Below are positions 36,073 through 43,938 of a stretch of 64,000 bases of DNA, one piece after another; within the stretch, counting starts at the first letter, position 1, and each line of letters starts with the position of its first letter. The notes under the pieces are model-generated. The model saw only the letters and a list, made by a program, of their open reading frames with translations. It ran no database searches and was not told the origin of the DNA. The stretch covers positions 62,001-126,000 of the forward strand of contig NZ_LSIC01000121.1 in assembly GCF_001556045.1 (NCBI RefSeq), in the 5' to 3' direction. The translations under genes were made by a program, and so were the position numbers. The DNA comes from Bradyrhizobium sp. CCH5-F6. GTDB lineage: Bacteria; Pseudomonadota; Alphaproteobacteria; Rhizobiales; Xanthobacteraceae.

Positions 36073-37262
36073 AACTAACGCCGTACCAGCGGAGCAAGTT
36101 TCGCGAATTGCTTTCGCCCGACAACAGAAGTCTCGACGCCGTTTCTCTCGCTCGGTCCGCCGGTCTGAACCCCTTAGAGTGTTTTGCTAGAGGAGAATGG
36201 GACGGTGTGGACTTTGGCGCAAACGATCTTAGCGGATTCAACTTCCGGGGAGCCGATTTGCGAGGAGCTGACCTGTCGAAAGTTGTTGGTCTTCAAGCTG
36301 CAATATTCGACGCAGATTCACGTCTGCCCAGCTATCTTAATGTTTCCGACGCCAAAACGTTGGTGCATGCCAAGAGGTGGTTCGTAGGGGGTGAGAGAGA
36401 CGAGATTTTGAGAGATCTTGTCGCGGCAGAAAGGGCCTTCACAGTTGCTCGTAGCATTTTTCACTATCATGGAGAGGCAAGCGGTGAAGCTCGTTCGTCG
36501 ACTCGGATAGCAAGAATCTTGTGTGAGACTGACGTAAGGTCGCACGAGGAGGAGGATTGGTGGGCTCTGGCAAATAGAATTTTTCAACAAGCGGAAATGT
36601 ATGACCGCGCAAAAGAGGCTGGAGAAGCTCTTGCGCTCAGCGCGATGATCAACGGCGATTATGAAGCTGCTGACGAACTGTTGGAAAATGCATTCGCTCG
36701 GTATTCGGCCAGTCAAGATTCTAGCGGTCAAGCAGCTTGTTTGCATGGGTTGGCTTGCGTTGCCCTCGCACGTGGAGACTTTAAGTCATCTCGGGACCAG
36801 TTTGAGCTCGCCAAGAGAGCCCATCTCCGAAATGGAAACGATATCGGTCAGGCAAACGCAATTGAAGGCATGGCTGACGTTGCACTAGCTCGGGCGGACT
36901 ATGCAGAGGCGGAGCTACACCTTTTTGAGGTACTAAATATTTACAGGCTTGTAAGGGATAGGTGGGCCGAAGCCACCATCGTCAGCCGATTAGGCGGCAC
37001 TCACATTGCTAGAAACAATTTCGTTGCAGCCTTGGAGATGTTTTCGGAGGGGCTTGAGCGATTTGAAGACGATCTGGAAGTCAAGGCAATGATGTGCGCC
37101 GGACTTGGAGCGGTAGCGTTTTATCGAGGGGACGGTGACTTGGCTAAGAGGTGGTTCGAGGAGGCTCTGACCGCAGACCAAGAGATTGAGAACGAATTGG
37201 GCGTGCGGAGAAGCCGCAGAATTCTTGAGTCTATACCCCAGCTTCGAACTTCTGCCGACTAG
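36069..37262 (+). CDS. Pentapeptide-repeat plus TPR protein
   Basis: A 397-residue protein. Residues 1-45 form a helical start (LTPYQRSKFRELLSPDNRSLDAVSLARSAGL). Residues about 48-75 are pentapeptide-like (GANDLSGFNFRGADLRGADLS). From about residue 115 helical TPR-like repeats follow: ANRIFQQAEMYDRAKEAGEALALSAMINGDYEAADELLENAFA, CLHGLACVALARGDFKSSRDQFELAKRA, AIEGMADVALARADYAEAELHLFEVL, SRLGGTHIARNNFVAALEMFSEGLE. This is a scaffold or sensor architecture common in bacterial signalling and conflict proteins. It is coupled to the HTH gene, and dyad site b begins six bases after its stop. Lower GC than the chromosomal part suggests recent transfer. Confidence 0.7.
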   Translation: MKLTPYQRSKFRELLSPDNRSLDAVSLARSAGLNPLECFARGEWDGVDFGANDLSGFNFRGADLRGADLSKVVGLQAAIFDADSRLPSYLNVSDAKTLVHAKRWFVGGERDEILRDLVAAERAFTVARSIFHYHGEASGEARSSTRIARILCETDVRSHEEEDWWALANRIFQQAEMYDRAKEAGEALALSAMINGDYEAADELLENAFARYSASQDSSGQAACLHGLACVALARGDFKSSRDQFELAKRAHLRNGNDIGQANAIEGMADVALARADYAEAELHLFEVLNIYRLVRDRWAEATIVSRLGGTHIARNNFVAALEMFSEGLERFEDDLEVKAMMCAGLGAVAFYRGDGDLAKRWFEEALTADQEIENELGVRRSRRILESIPQLRTSAD

Positions 37263-37267
37263 TTCAC

Positions 37268-37284
37268 GATAAGCCCTAATTATC
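37268..37284. repeat. Dispersed dyad site b, GATAA-gccctaa-TTATC
   Basis: It begins six bases after the stop of the TPR gene. The right flank continues CGAAAG, as in site h, whose spacer differs from this one at only two positions. Confidence 0.75.
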
Positions 37285-37773
37285 GAAAGTATGAGCGGGC
37301 CTACACTCAACTTGAGCGGGTGAATCGCCTGAATTCGTCCTGTTGACAATCGGGTGGCCTTTTCGCGATGCTCGACCTATCGCGAGGCCTGCGACGGAAC
37401 GGCCGATTCTCTGAGCGAGCAGATCGGCCGTCTAAGTGATCGGACACTTCACCAGCGCGATGGTTGAGGCAAAGCCGATGCACTCTGAGGAGCGTGCGGC
37501 GCTCCGGATACGAGAGGGACTGCAGCCCTCTCATGCAGGAGGGCGCGGCCCTCAAAAAACCGCCGCTCGGCGGACCTGATGAGAGCGGGGCGGATCGCCC
37601 AAGAACTTCAGCATTTGCATCGGGCGCGTCGATGGGGACTTGCCTCCGACGCAAGGAGTTGATCCGGACCATCTCCTATGGTTCGCGCGGGGGCTAGGCC
37701 GGCCAGCCGACAAGCCGAGCACCACACTCGGCTGCCCCCGTGTAACTGTGTGGTTTCGCCTGTGGGAGCGAAC
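37285..37773. other. Non-coding stretch between dyad site b and next operon
   Basis: About 490 bases without a supported gene. Short frames here have arginine/serine-rich antisense-type composition and no ribosome-binding site. Local GC-rich inverted bits occur (CAGCCCTC and GAGGGC near 37,520-37,555), but nothing I can name. It may hold promoters for the downstream gene or be a remnant of earlier exchanges. Confidence 0.4.
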
Positions 37774-38592
37774 ATGCAGAAAGAATACTTGCCGAAGGAA
37801 GATCATGCATCAGCTGTCCGCTGGATCGGCATTGATGCGGCCTTGATATTGACCAGTGAAATCCTGGGCGCGGCTGCATCGCTCGGATTCACCGAAGGAG
37901 CCTTTCTCGACGCGATGCGCTCAGGATGCGTTCCATCTCGATCTACCGCCGGTCGTATTCGTCATGAATCGTTCTGGCGTAATGCCATGCTCGAAAATGA
38001 CCGGGTTGTGCACATAATCGCCGGAGCATCTCAGGGCAACTTCGCTCCGACCGAGCGGTGGCGTGTCGTCGCCATTTGGATAAGCGCCGATGATCTGGAT
38101 CTCTGGCTTCGGTGGCGCTATGCGACTGCAACCGCGCATCCGCTTTCTGACCCTCGCAGGAAGCCGCTGACGCTCGACCGCACGAAACCCGGCGCGCTAT
38201 CAGAAGGCACAGCAACAAACCAGGTCCAGATGGGAGAGCGCGAGCTTGCGGAGATTGATGTCGCTACAGGCCGTTTGCTGGGGCCGGATGATGAACTCTC
38301 TCGACAGCTCGCCATTCTAAGGACGGCGAAGCAGCTCCTCTTGCAGCGCGGCGTTCTGATTGGTCACGGAGAGACGGCAAGGGATATAGGGCGAGGCAAG
38401 GACGCCGTCGTCAAAGAGGCGATGGAGCGACACAAGGAGAACGGTTTGGGCGGTCAGACAGCCTGGCGCCTCAGCTTCGACAACGTGCTCGGCAAACCCA
38501 AAAAGGGACGTCGTTCGAATGAGGCGACTGCCGATTTCGCCAAAGTAGTCGAGGCCAAGCTTCAGGAAATCGAGGGCCGCATTGCGGCATAG
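37774..38592 (+). CDS. Hypothetical element-encoded protein
   Basis: A 272-residue protein (MQKEYLPKEDHASAVRWIGIDAALILTSEILG...) starting after GGGAGCGAAC. The N-terminal half contains aromatic-rich segments (RIRHESFWRNAML, WISADDLDLWLRWRY). The C-terminal half is helical and charged (REDLAEID-like, AILRTAKQLLLQRGVLIGHGETARDIGRGKDAVVKEAMERHKENG), possibly DNA-binding. The end KGRRSNEATADFAKVVEAKLQEIEGRIAA looks like a coiled segment. No family recognised; position before the replication operon suggests an early function. Confidence 0.6.
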   Translation: MQKEYLPKEDHASAVRWIGIDAALILTSEILGAAASLGFTEGAFLDAMRSGCVPSRSTAGRIRHESFWRNAMLENDRVVHIIAGASQGNFAPTERWRVVAIWISADDLDLWLRWRYATATAHPLSDPRRKPLTLDRTKPGALSEGTATNQVQMGERELAEIDVATGRLLGPDDELSRQLAILRTAKQLLLQRGVLIGHGETARDIGRGKDAVVKEAMERHKENGLGGQTAWRLSFDNVLGKPKKGRRSNEATADFAKVVEAKLQEIEGRIAA

Positions 38593-38614
38593 GGCGACAC
38601 TGTCCTCCTTTTAT

Positions 38615-38648
38615 TCGTACGCGTTTCCCCACGACTTACGCATTTTTG
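38615..38648 (+). promoter_or_regulatory. Conserved upstream box B (replication operon)
   Basis: TCGTACG, an 8-base spacer, then CACGACTTACGCATTTTTG. It lies 78 bases upstream of the HTH gene at 38,726. The right half matches box A at 18 of 19 positions; the central TTTCCCCACGAC is shared with box C. Confidence 0.6.
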
Positions 38649-38725
38649 AGTTCGTCTTTCTATCTCGTATTCCGGTCCCCGTTGACCGCTGTTGTAAGCG
38701 GTTGCCAAGGACAGGGACCGACCAC

Positions 38726-38959
38726 ATGCCTTCGCAAAATGCCTCAGCCGAGATCATTCCGTTTCGTGAACGTCCAAGCTGCACGGTTAAGGAAGCTTGC
38801 CGAGCAACTGGCCTGAGCCGGACAACGCTCTACGAGCGCATCAATGACGGAACGTTGCTTACAAAGCCAGTTGGACGTCGTCGTCTAGTCAACGTGCCAT
38901 CTCTTTTGAAGCTCGTCGGTGCCGAGTCCGAAGCCGGTTCTTCTGAGTGCGCAGAATAG
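38726..38959 (+). CDS. Small HTH (excisionase-family/MerR-like) protein
   Basis: A 77-residue protein. The HTH_17-type domain is FRERPSCTVKEACRATGLSRTTLYERINDGTLLTKPVGRRRLVNVPSLLKLVG (residues 13-65), with the SRTTLYERI recognition helix and RRRLV wing. In phage elements such proteins act as excisionases or early regulators. It leads the replication operon and follows box B. Confidence 0.8.
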   Translation: MPSQNASAEIIPFRERPSCTVKEACRATGLSRTTLYERINDGTLLTKPVGRRRLVNVPSLLKLVGAESEAGSSECAE

Positions 38960-39022
38960 CGAAAACGCCGCCCCTGGCCGGGCGGCGTTCGCATTTCAGC
39001 AGATCAATAGGAACCGAGAGCC

Positions 39023-39319
39023 ATGGATATAGCGCAAGGCGAGCGCGGCGGCAACGCGCCGATGGACGCCGCACCAAAGATCATTCCGGAATGGGAGCTC
39101 AACCGGCGCGAGATCCTGCGGGTCGAAATCCACGAATTCAAGGGAACTCAGATCATCGGCGTCCGAAAATGGTTTCGCACTGCCGATGGTGAGCTCGCGC
39201 CAGGCAAGGACGGCATCAATCTTAGCCTGAAGCATCTCCCGCGTCTCGCCAGCGCCGTGGCTGAGGCTCTCGCCGTTGTGCAAGCTGATGGTCTAATTCC
39301 AGGCGAGGGGGTAGAATGA
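39023..39319 (+). CDS. PC4/p15-family single-stranded DNA-binding protein
   Basis: A 98-residue protein. IIPEWELNRREILRVEIHEFKGTQIIGVRKWFRTADGELAPGKDGINLSLKHLPRLASAVAEAL follows the PC4 (PF02229) pattern: curved beta-sheet strands, then the GKxGI-LxxxxxPxL helix. Phage and bacterial PC4 homologues bind single-stranded DNA and promote strand transfer. Placement just before primase genes suggests a replication or recombination role. It overlaps the next gene by four bases. Confidence 0.8.
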   Translation: MDIAQGERGGNAPMDAAPKIIPEWELNRREILRVEIHEFKGTQIIGVRKWFRTADGELAPGKDGINLSLKHLPRLASAVAEALAVVQADGLIPGEGVE

Positions 39320-39621
39320 AGCGTAAGGTTTCATTCGCTCGTGTCGCCGATGCTGCGCGCGCGAGCGCAGAAGTGATCGTCCAGCGCTGGTTGCCGGATG
39401 GTCGCCGCGAGGGCAGGGAATGGGTAGCGATCAACCCGACCCGGAGCGACGGCAAGAAGGGCAGCTTCAAAATAAACCTGAAGACCGGGTGTTGGTCCGA
39501 CTTCGCCACGGGCTCTGCCGGCGGCGATATCGTTAGCCTAGCGGCCTACCTCTTCAATCTGAAGCAGGGCGAGGCAGCCATCCGCGTGGCGGCGATGCTG
39601 GGGATCGATCCGTATGAGTGA
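39316..39621 (+). CDS. Primase N-terminal-type domain protein
   Basis: A 101-residue protein. WLPDGRREGREWVAINPTRSDGKKGSFKINLKTGCWSDFATGSAGGDIVSLAAYLFNLKQGEAAIRVAAMLGI corresponds to the beta-sheet DNA-recognition domain at the N-terminus of phage/P4-type primases (compare GCWSDFATGxxGGDIVxLxA). The Cys/His zinc ligands of the usual ribbon are missing. It overlaps the primase-helicase gene by eight bases, so one original polypeptide may have been split into two subunits. Confidence 0.75.
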   Translation: MKRKVSFARVADAARASAEVIVQRWLPDGRREGREWVAINPTRSDGKKGSFKINLKTGCWSDFATGSAGGDIVSLAAYLFNLKQGEAAIRVAAMLGIDPYE

Positions 39622-41794
39622 AGATCCCTTTGCGCCTCTCGCAGGTGCTCCTGGCAAATCTGAGCGGCCGAAATCGGACTGGCGCTCGGTGGCGCCGGTG
39701 CCGGAGGATGCGCCGCGGGCGCCGGCATCACACTCGAGGTACGGCAAGCCGGCCGCTACCTGGACTTACTACGACGAATCCGATCGGCTCCTCGGCTATG
39801 TGCGGCGGTTCAACACGCAAGATGGCAAAACCTTCCTGCCGCTGACGTTCGGGCTTGCCAATGACGGCGGCAAGCCAGAATGGAAATGGAAGAGCTGGTC
39901 GGGCAAGCGGCCGTTGTACGGGCTCAATCGCCTCGCTGAGCGGCTACGTGCGCCCGTTCTCGTTACCGAGGGCGAGAAGGCTGCCGACGCGGCTACACAG
40001 CTCTTGCCTGACATGGTCGTGGTAACCTCGCCGCACGGGTCGAAAAGCGCGGCGAAGGCCGACTGGTCAGCGCTACGTGGGAGAGTGGTGACGATCTGGC
40101 CAGACAGTGATGCTGCGGGGCTTCAGTATGCGGATGATGTGGCGAAGCTTGCGCGCGCGGCGGAGGCTGAATCGATCAGCATCATTTCGCCACCCGAGGG
40201 CGTGCGTACGGGATGGGATGCCGCGGATGCCCTGCAGGAAGGATGGACGCCCGGGCACGCCCATCAGCTCATCGAGGAGGCGCGGCCTGCTCCGAACGGT
40301 GGAGCGCCGGCAGAACAGTGTGAGGGTAACAGGAGGCGGGCGACGCAGCGCGACGTCGTAATCGAACTCACGGATTGCTGCGAGTTTTGGCACGACGCCA
40401 ACAGGGTAGCCTACACGACCTTTCCAGTGAACTCGCACCAGGAGAATTGGCCGCTTAGATCACGCGAATTTCGCATGTGGCTGTCCGGCAGGTATTACCA
40501 GGCTACAGGACGAGCGATTGGGGGACAGTCACTTGAAGACGCGATCAGGATCTTCGAGGCGCGGGCCGTGCACGACGGGCCGCAACACAAGCCTTTCATT
40601 CGGGTCGGCGAGCATGCCGGTAAGCTCTATCTCGATTTGTGCGATCAGAAGTGGCGAGCGGTCGAGGTCAACCGGAACGATTGGCGAATTGTGACTGCAG
40701 CGCCGGTCAAATTCATGCGTCCGGCTTCGTTACGGCCGATGCCAGAGCCGGAAGCTGGCGGGATGATCGAGGATCTTCGTTCGTATATGAACGTGCCCGA
40801 AGAACAGTGGATGTTGATCGTAGGCTGGCTCGTAGCCACTCTTCGGCCTAAAGGGCCATACCCTATCCTGGTGCTGAACGGCGAACAGGGATCTGGCAAG
40901 TCGATGACCTCGCGTATGCTGCGCGAGCTCGTCGATCCGAGCGCCGCAGCAATTCGTTCGGTCCCGAAGGACGATCACAACCTAATCGTCTCGGCCTCGA
41001 ACAGTCATGTCCTGGGATTTGATAACCTATCCAGCGTGCCGCCGTGGCTCGCCGATGCTCTATGCCGATTGTCGACGGGCGGTGGCTATGCGACCCGTAC
41101 ACTGCACACGGATAAAGACGAGACGATTTTTGAGGGCCAAAGGCCGATCATGCTGAACGGCATTCCGCTGCTGACCGACCGGGCCGACCTGGCCGATCGT
41201 GCCCTGACGGTACATTTGCGCTCTATCCCAGAGAGTGACCGGCGGCCTGAAGATGAAATCAGGCTCAGTTTCGAGAGTGCACGGCCGCGGCTGCTTGGTG
41301 CCCTTCTGAGCGCCGTCTCCGCGGCGCTTCGCAATTTGCCAACCACTCGGCTGGACCGATCAGGTCGAATGGCGGACTTCGAGAAGCTTGTAACAGCCGC
41401 TGAGTCCGGCCTCGGTTGGGACCCAGGGAGCTTCCAAAGGGTCGTTCGCGCTAACCGCGAGGAGATCGTCGAGTCCGCCTTCGAGGCTGATTCGGTTGCT
41501 GTGGCGATCGCGAAGCTCGTTCGGATCGAGTATCCGGACGGTCTGACTGCCACCGCCACCGAGCTGCTGACAAAACTGAACGCGACGGACCTGATCGCCG
41601 ACGGCATCCGGAAGCAGCGGACCTGGCCGGCAACTGCGCAGGGGCTCGGAAATCGAATTGATCGCATCTCGCCACTCCTCAAGGCGCAAGGATTCAAGGT
41701 AGAACGTCGCCACTCTGGTGTGCGCACGATTACCATAGTGCCGCCGGTAAAGAACGCGGGTGGAGAGGAGGAACGGCATGTCGACGTCGGATGA
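39614..41794 (+). CDS. Primase-helicase (TOPRIM-like + AAA/P-loop NTPase)
   Basis: A 726-residue protein. TOPRIM-like elements are VLVTEGEKAADAA (residues 115-127) and VVTIWPDSDAAGLQYADDV (156-174). After a linker comes a superfamily-3-like NTPase: Walker A LNGEQGSGKSMTSRML (about 419-434), then VLGFDNLSSVPPWLADALCRLSTGGGYATRTLHTDKDE with a Walker B-like acidic pair, and IMLNGIPLLTDRADLADRALTV. The C-terminus (LNRIDRISPLLKAQGFKVERR-type) resembles the winged domain of DUF927/P4 helicases. It would prime and unwind element DNA. It is followed by the small gene at 41,778 with a 17-base overlap. Confidence 0.82.
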   Translation: MSEDPFAPLAGAPGKSERPKSDWRSVAPVPEDAPRAPASHSRYGKPAATWTYYDESDRLLGYVRRFNTQDGKTFLPLTFGLANDGGKPEWKWKSWSGKRPLYGLNRLAERLRAPVLVTEGEKAADAATQLLPDMVVVTSPHGSKSAAKADWSALRGRVVTIWPDSDAAGLQYADDVAKLARAAEAESISIISPPEGVRTGWDAADALQEGWTPGHAHQLIEEARPAPNGGAPAEQCEGNRRRATQRDVVIELTDCCEFWHDANRVAYTTFPVNSHQENWPLRSREFRMWLSGRYYQATGRAIGGQSLEDAIRIFEARAVHDGPQHKPFIRVGEHAGKLYLDLCDQKWRAVEVNRNDWRIVTAAPVKFMRPASLRPMPEPEAGGMIEDLRSYMNVPEEQWMLIVGWLVATLRPKGPYPILVLNGEQGSGKSMTSRMLRELVDPSAAAIRSVPKDDHNLIVSASNSHVLGFDNLSSVPPWLADALCRLSTGGGYATRTLHTDKDETIFEGQRPIMLNGIPLLTDRADLADRALTVHLRSIPESDRRPEDEIRLSFESARPRLLGALLSAVSAALRNLPTTRLDRSGRMADFEKLVTAAESGLGWDPGSFQRVVRANREEIVESAFEADSVAVAIAKLVRIEYPDGLTATATELLTKLNATDLIADGIRKQRTWPATAQGLGNRIDRISPLLKAQGFKVERRHSGVRTITIVPPVKNAGGEEERHVDVG

Positions 41795-42161
41795 TGAAGG
41801 AAAGAGTGACGGCGCGGCGCACGAGGAACTGAGAATGCTGGACGCCTTGAAGGCGAGGCCTGCTGCCAAGGAGCCCGTGCGGCGCGATAAGATCCGCGCA
41901 TGGCTCGACGGATTGTCGGAAGAGGACTTCTGGCGCATACGAAACTCTCAGGAGCTCAGCGATGCCCTTGCGGCAAGGCCTGACGCCTTGATTACCATTC
42001 GAACCAAGGCAGCCCTTGGCGAAATTATTCGCGAACTGGGGATCGATCCGGCGAACTTTTCCGCAGCCGTGGAGCGCGCGGCGCCGTCCGAGGAAGACCA
42101 GAGAGTCGATTCGTCGAGTAACGTCGTGCCGCTCCGGCGTGGACCACCGAGCAATAGCTAA
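41778..42161 (+). CDS. Hypothetical protein, end of replication operon
   Basis: A 127-residue acidic protein starting after GAGGAGGAACGGC. The helical segments HEELRMLDALKARPAAKEPVRRDKIRAWLDGLSEEDFWRIRNSQELSDALAARP and TKAALGEIIRELGIDPANFSAAVERA have no recognised domain. Overlap with the primase gene argues for a replication accessory role. Confidence 0.65.
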   Translation: MSTSDDEGKSDGAAHEELRMLDALKARPAAKEPVRRDKIRAWLDGLSEEDFWRIRNSQELSDALAARPDALITIRTKAALGEIIRELGIDPANFSAAVERAAPSEEDQRVDSSSNVVPLRRGPPSNS

Positions 42162-42295
42162 GACGACTGTTCGCTTCGAAGGAAAGTCGGCATCGAGCAC
42201 ACGCCGCATATTCCGCCAAATGGCGGAATATGCGCCCAGCCGACCCGCCTTCTTCTTGGTGGCCCTCTGGCCGCAGCGCGCGCAGCTTCGCTGCT

Positions 42296-42312
42296 GATAA
42301 TTGGGAGTTATC
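42296..42312. repeat. Dispersed dyad site c, GATAA-ttgggag-TTATC
   Basis: It lies 134 bases after the last replication gene, inside the non-coding region. Its spacer is close to that of site a (ttgaggg), in the same orientation. Confidence 0.75.
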
Positions 42313-42611
42313 ACCAGTTTAGATGGTGCCGGCGCGGTACCGTCTGACTTGGGCCTGCTTCTCACGAACTCTGTGCGGCGGACGCTTCGTCTCACGATTG
42401 TTGAGCAGGCGCACGCTGCTCGGCACTCAAGGGGCCAATTGGCCGCTTGCTTCGTCGTGTCAACCTCGGGCGCGCTGACGGTCGGACAAACCCGCTGCGC
42501 GCGCCGGACGAAATTCCGAGAATTTGCGGAATAAACGCGGCACCCAGATAACCCCGGACGTAGGCTGCCCCGCTGTTCTCTCGGGGTACAGCGGGAGATC
42601 GCTCACGCATT

Positions 42612-42645
42612 TGCCTATGAGATCGATCTGCCTATGAGATCGATC
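42612..42645. repeat. Tandem duplication of TGCCTATGAGATCGATC
   Basis: Two perfect, directly adjacent 17-bp copies (42,612-42,628 and 42,629-42,645) within the palindrome-rich tract. Confidence 0.9.
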
Positions 42646-43849
42646 GCCTCCATATTGCCAGCCGGGCCCACCGCATATTCCGCCAATTGGCGGAGTTTCC
42701 GCCCGAGCACGGAGCCTCGGCCTATCGCGCGCTCCGCGATGGCACATCGACCGCGGCAGCTTGCCGTTTGAAGGAGCCCTGCTACCGCTTATTCCCTCAA
42801 TTGAGGGAGTTTCGCACCATGAACTTTCACAATGCGACGAGCCCCGCTGGCGGCACTCAAAGCGCAAATTTGCGCCTTGCTCCTCTCTCCGAAGTGCTCG
42901 ACGGGCTCTTGCAACTTTGACCGCCAGGCAATGATCCAAGGGCTCAATTGAGCCCTTGATCGGCCTCAGCCGCAATCACGATCTGCCGGGCTTCTTAGCT
43001 TCCCCGCACCCCTTTCCCATCGAAATGCGACACGTTGTCCGCGGTCGACCTCGGCTCACCAGCGCAACCCGCCTCACAATTGTGACCGCAATCGGGACTT
43101 CCGGACACCAAATGACTCCCCCTGTCAGAACGACCTCTTCGATGGGCCTTCTTGTGCAGTTCCTGCATGCCTCCGCCGATCTGCGACCTACGCGCTCTCT
43201 GAAATCAGCTGGAATCGGAGGTCGCAAAATCGGCAGAAAAGGGGAGTCCGATCAAAGGGCAGGTTCGGCAGGAATGCGTCGCAATGATACCGAATGATTC
43301 CAGCGGCGGCCGTCGCCTGGTCGGCTTTGGACGACTTCGGACGGCTCGCAGATTTCAGCTATCTCCCGATCGGCAAAGGAGTTTGGACGGCTTGGACGGC
43401 TGGACGGCTCCTTTCTTTGAATCAAAAGGGGCGTCAGTAAGAGCGTGCAGAGTTGGCAGAACGTCCCATGAATGCGTGAGTGATGATTGCGATGGAGCAT
43501 AGCGCAATGTGGACAGAGGGCGAAAAAGGCCGTCCAAGCCGTCCGGCGCCGCAGATATCCTGTCGCTTCAGTGAGTTATCCGGAACGATCGGGTCGTCCA
43601 CCTTGTCCAGATCGGCGCAGGAGCCGTCCAGGCTTCGCCTCGCGCATGGCTGTTCGAATTAGAGTTGAGCTATGCGCGCTTCGCATTCGGTCGCCGTAGG
43701 ACGGCCCCCGTCAACGCGTGTGGAAAGATTGAGGAGGGGCGGGCGTCTAAGGGCGGCGGGGCCAGGAATCCGGGATTCTGGTTCGGCCATCGGGAGCGCT
43801 TGCGGGGAGGTGGTTGCGCGAAACAAGCGCAAACGACAGCCAGTTTTTG

Positions 43850-43870
43850 TCGTACGAATTTCCCCACGAC
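43850..43870 (+). promoter_or_regulatory. Conserved upstream box C (late operon)
   Basis: TCGTACGAATTTCCCCACGAC, 69 bases upstream of the virion transglycosylase gene. The left 12 bases including a preceding G equal box A; the right half through CCCCACGAC equals box B. The trailing TTAYGCATTTTTG of boxes A and B is missing here. Confidence 0.55.
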
Positions 43871-43938
43871 ATCGAGCAGTTCGCTGCATGGCTCGCGTGG
43901 TCTAGATCTGGATCACTTCGCCACAGCAGTCGTAGACG

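Larger units (their letters stand above)
42206..43085. repeat. Array of AATT-centred palindromes
   Basis: Palindromes: GCATATTCCGCC/GGCGGAATATGC (42,206-42,233), GGCCAATTGGCC (42,433), ATTCCG/CGGAAT (42,513-42,532), TCCGCCAATTGGCGGA (42,679), TCCCTCAATTGAGGGA (42,793), GCGCAAATTTGCGC (42,862), AAGGGCTCAATTGAGCCCTT (42,938-42,957) and TCACAATTGTGA (43,074). Two flank types recur: CGGCACTCAA...CTTGCT around the 42,433 and 42,862 copies, and TATTCC...GGA(A/G) around four others. Arm sequences differ between copies while symmetry is kept. Confidence 0.75.
42162..43938. other. 1.8-kb non-coding region between replication and late operons
   Basis: No frame here has convincing composition plus a ribosome-binding site. 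The region holds AATT-centred palindromes (42,206-43,085), dyad site c (42,296), a perfect tandem 17-bp duplication (42,612-42,645), three tandem TGGACGGCT units at 43,384-43,409 and conserved box C (43,850). In podovirus-like gene order this is where large terminase, portal and capsid genes would be expected, so it may be a deletion scar plus regulatory or replication-origin DNA. Confidence 0.6.

Noticed and set aside
42460..42975. 171-codon minus-strand gene in the palindrome tract
   Set aside because: Low-quality composition, no ribosome-binding site, and it simply reads through several palindromes.
42206..43085. CRISPR array
   Set aside because: Repeats are self-complementary but unequal in sequence and spacing; no uniform spacers and no cas genes.
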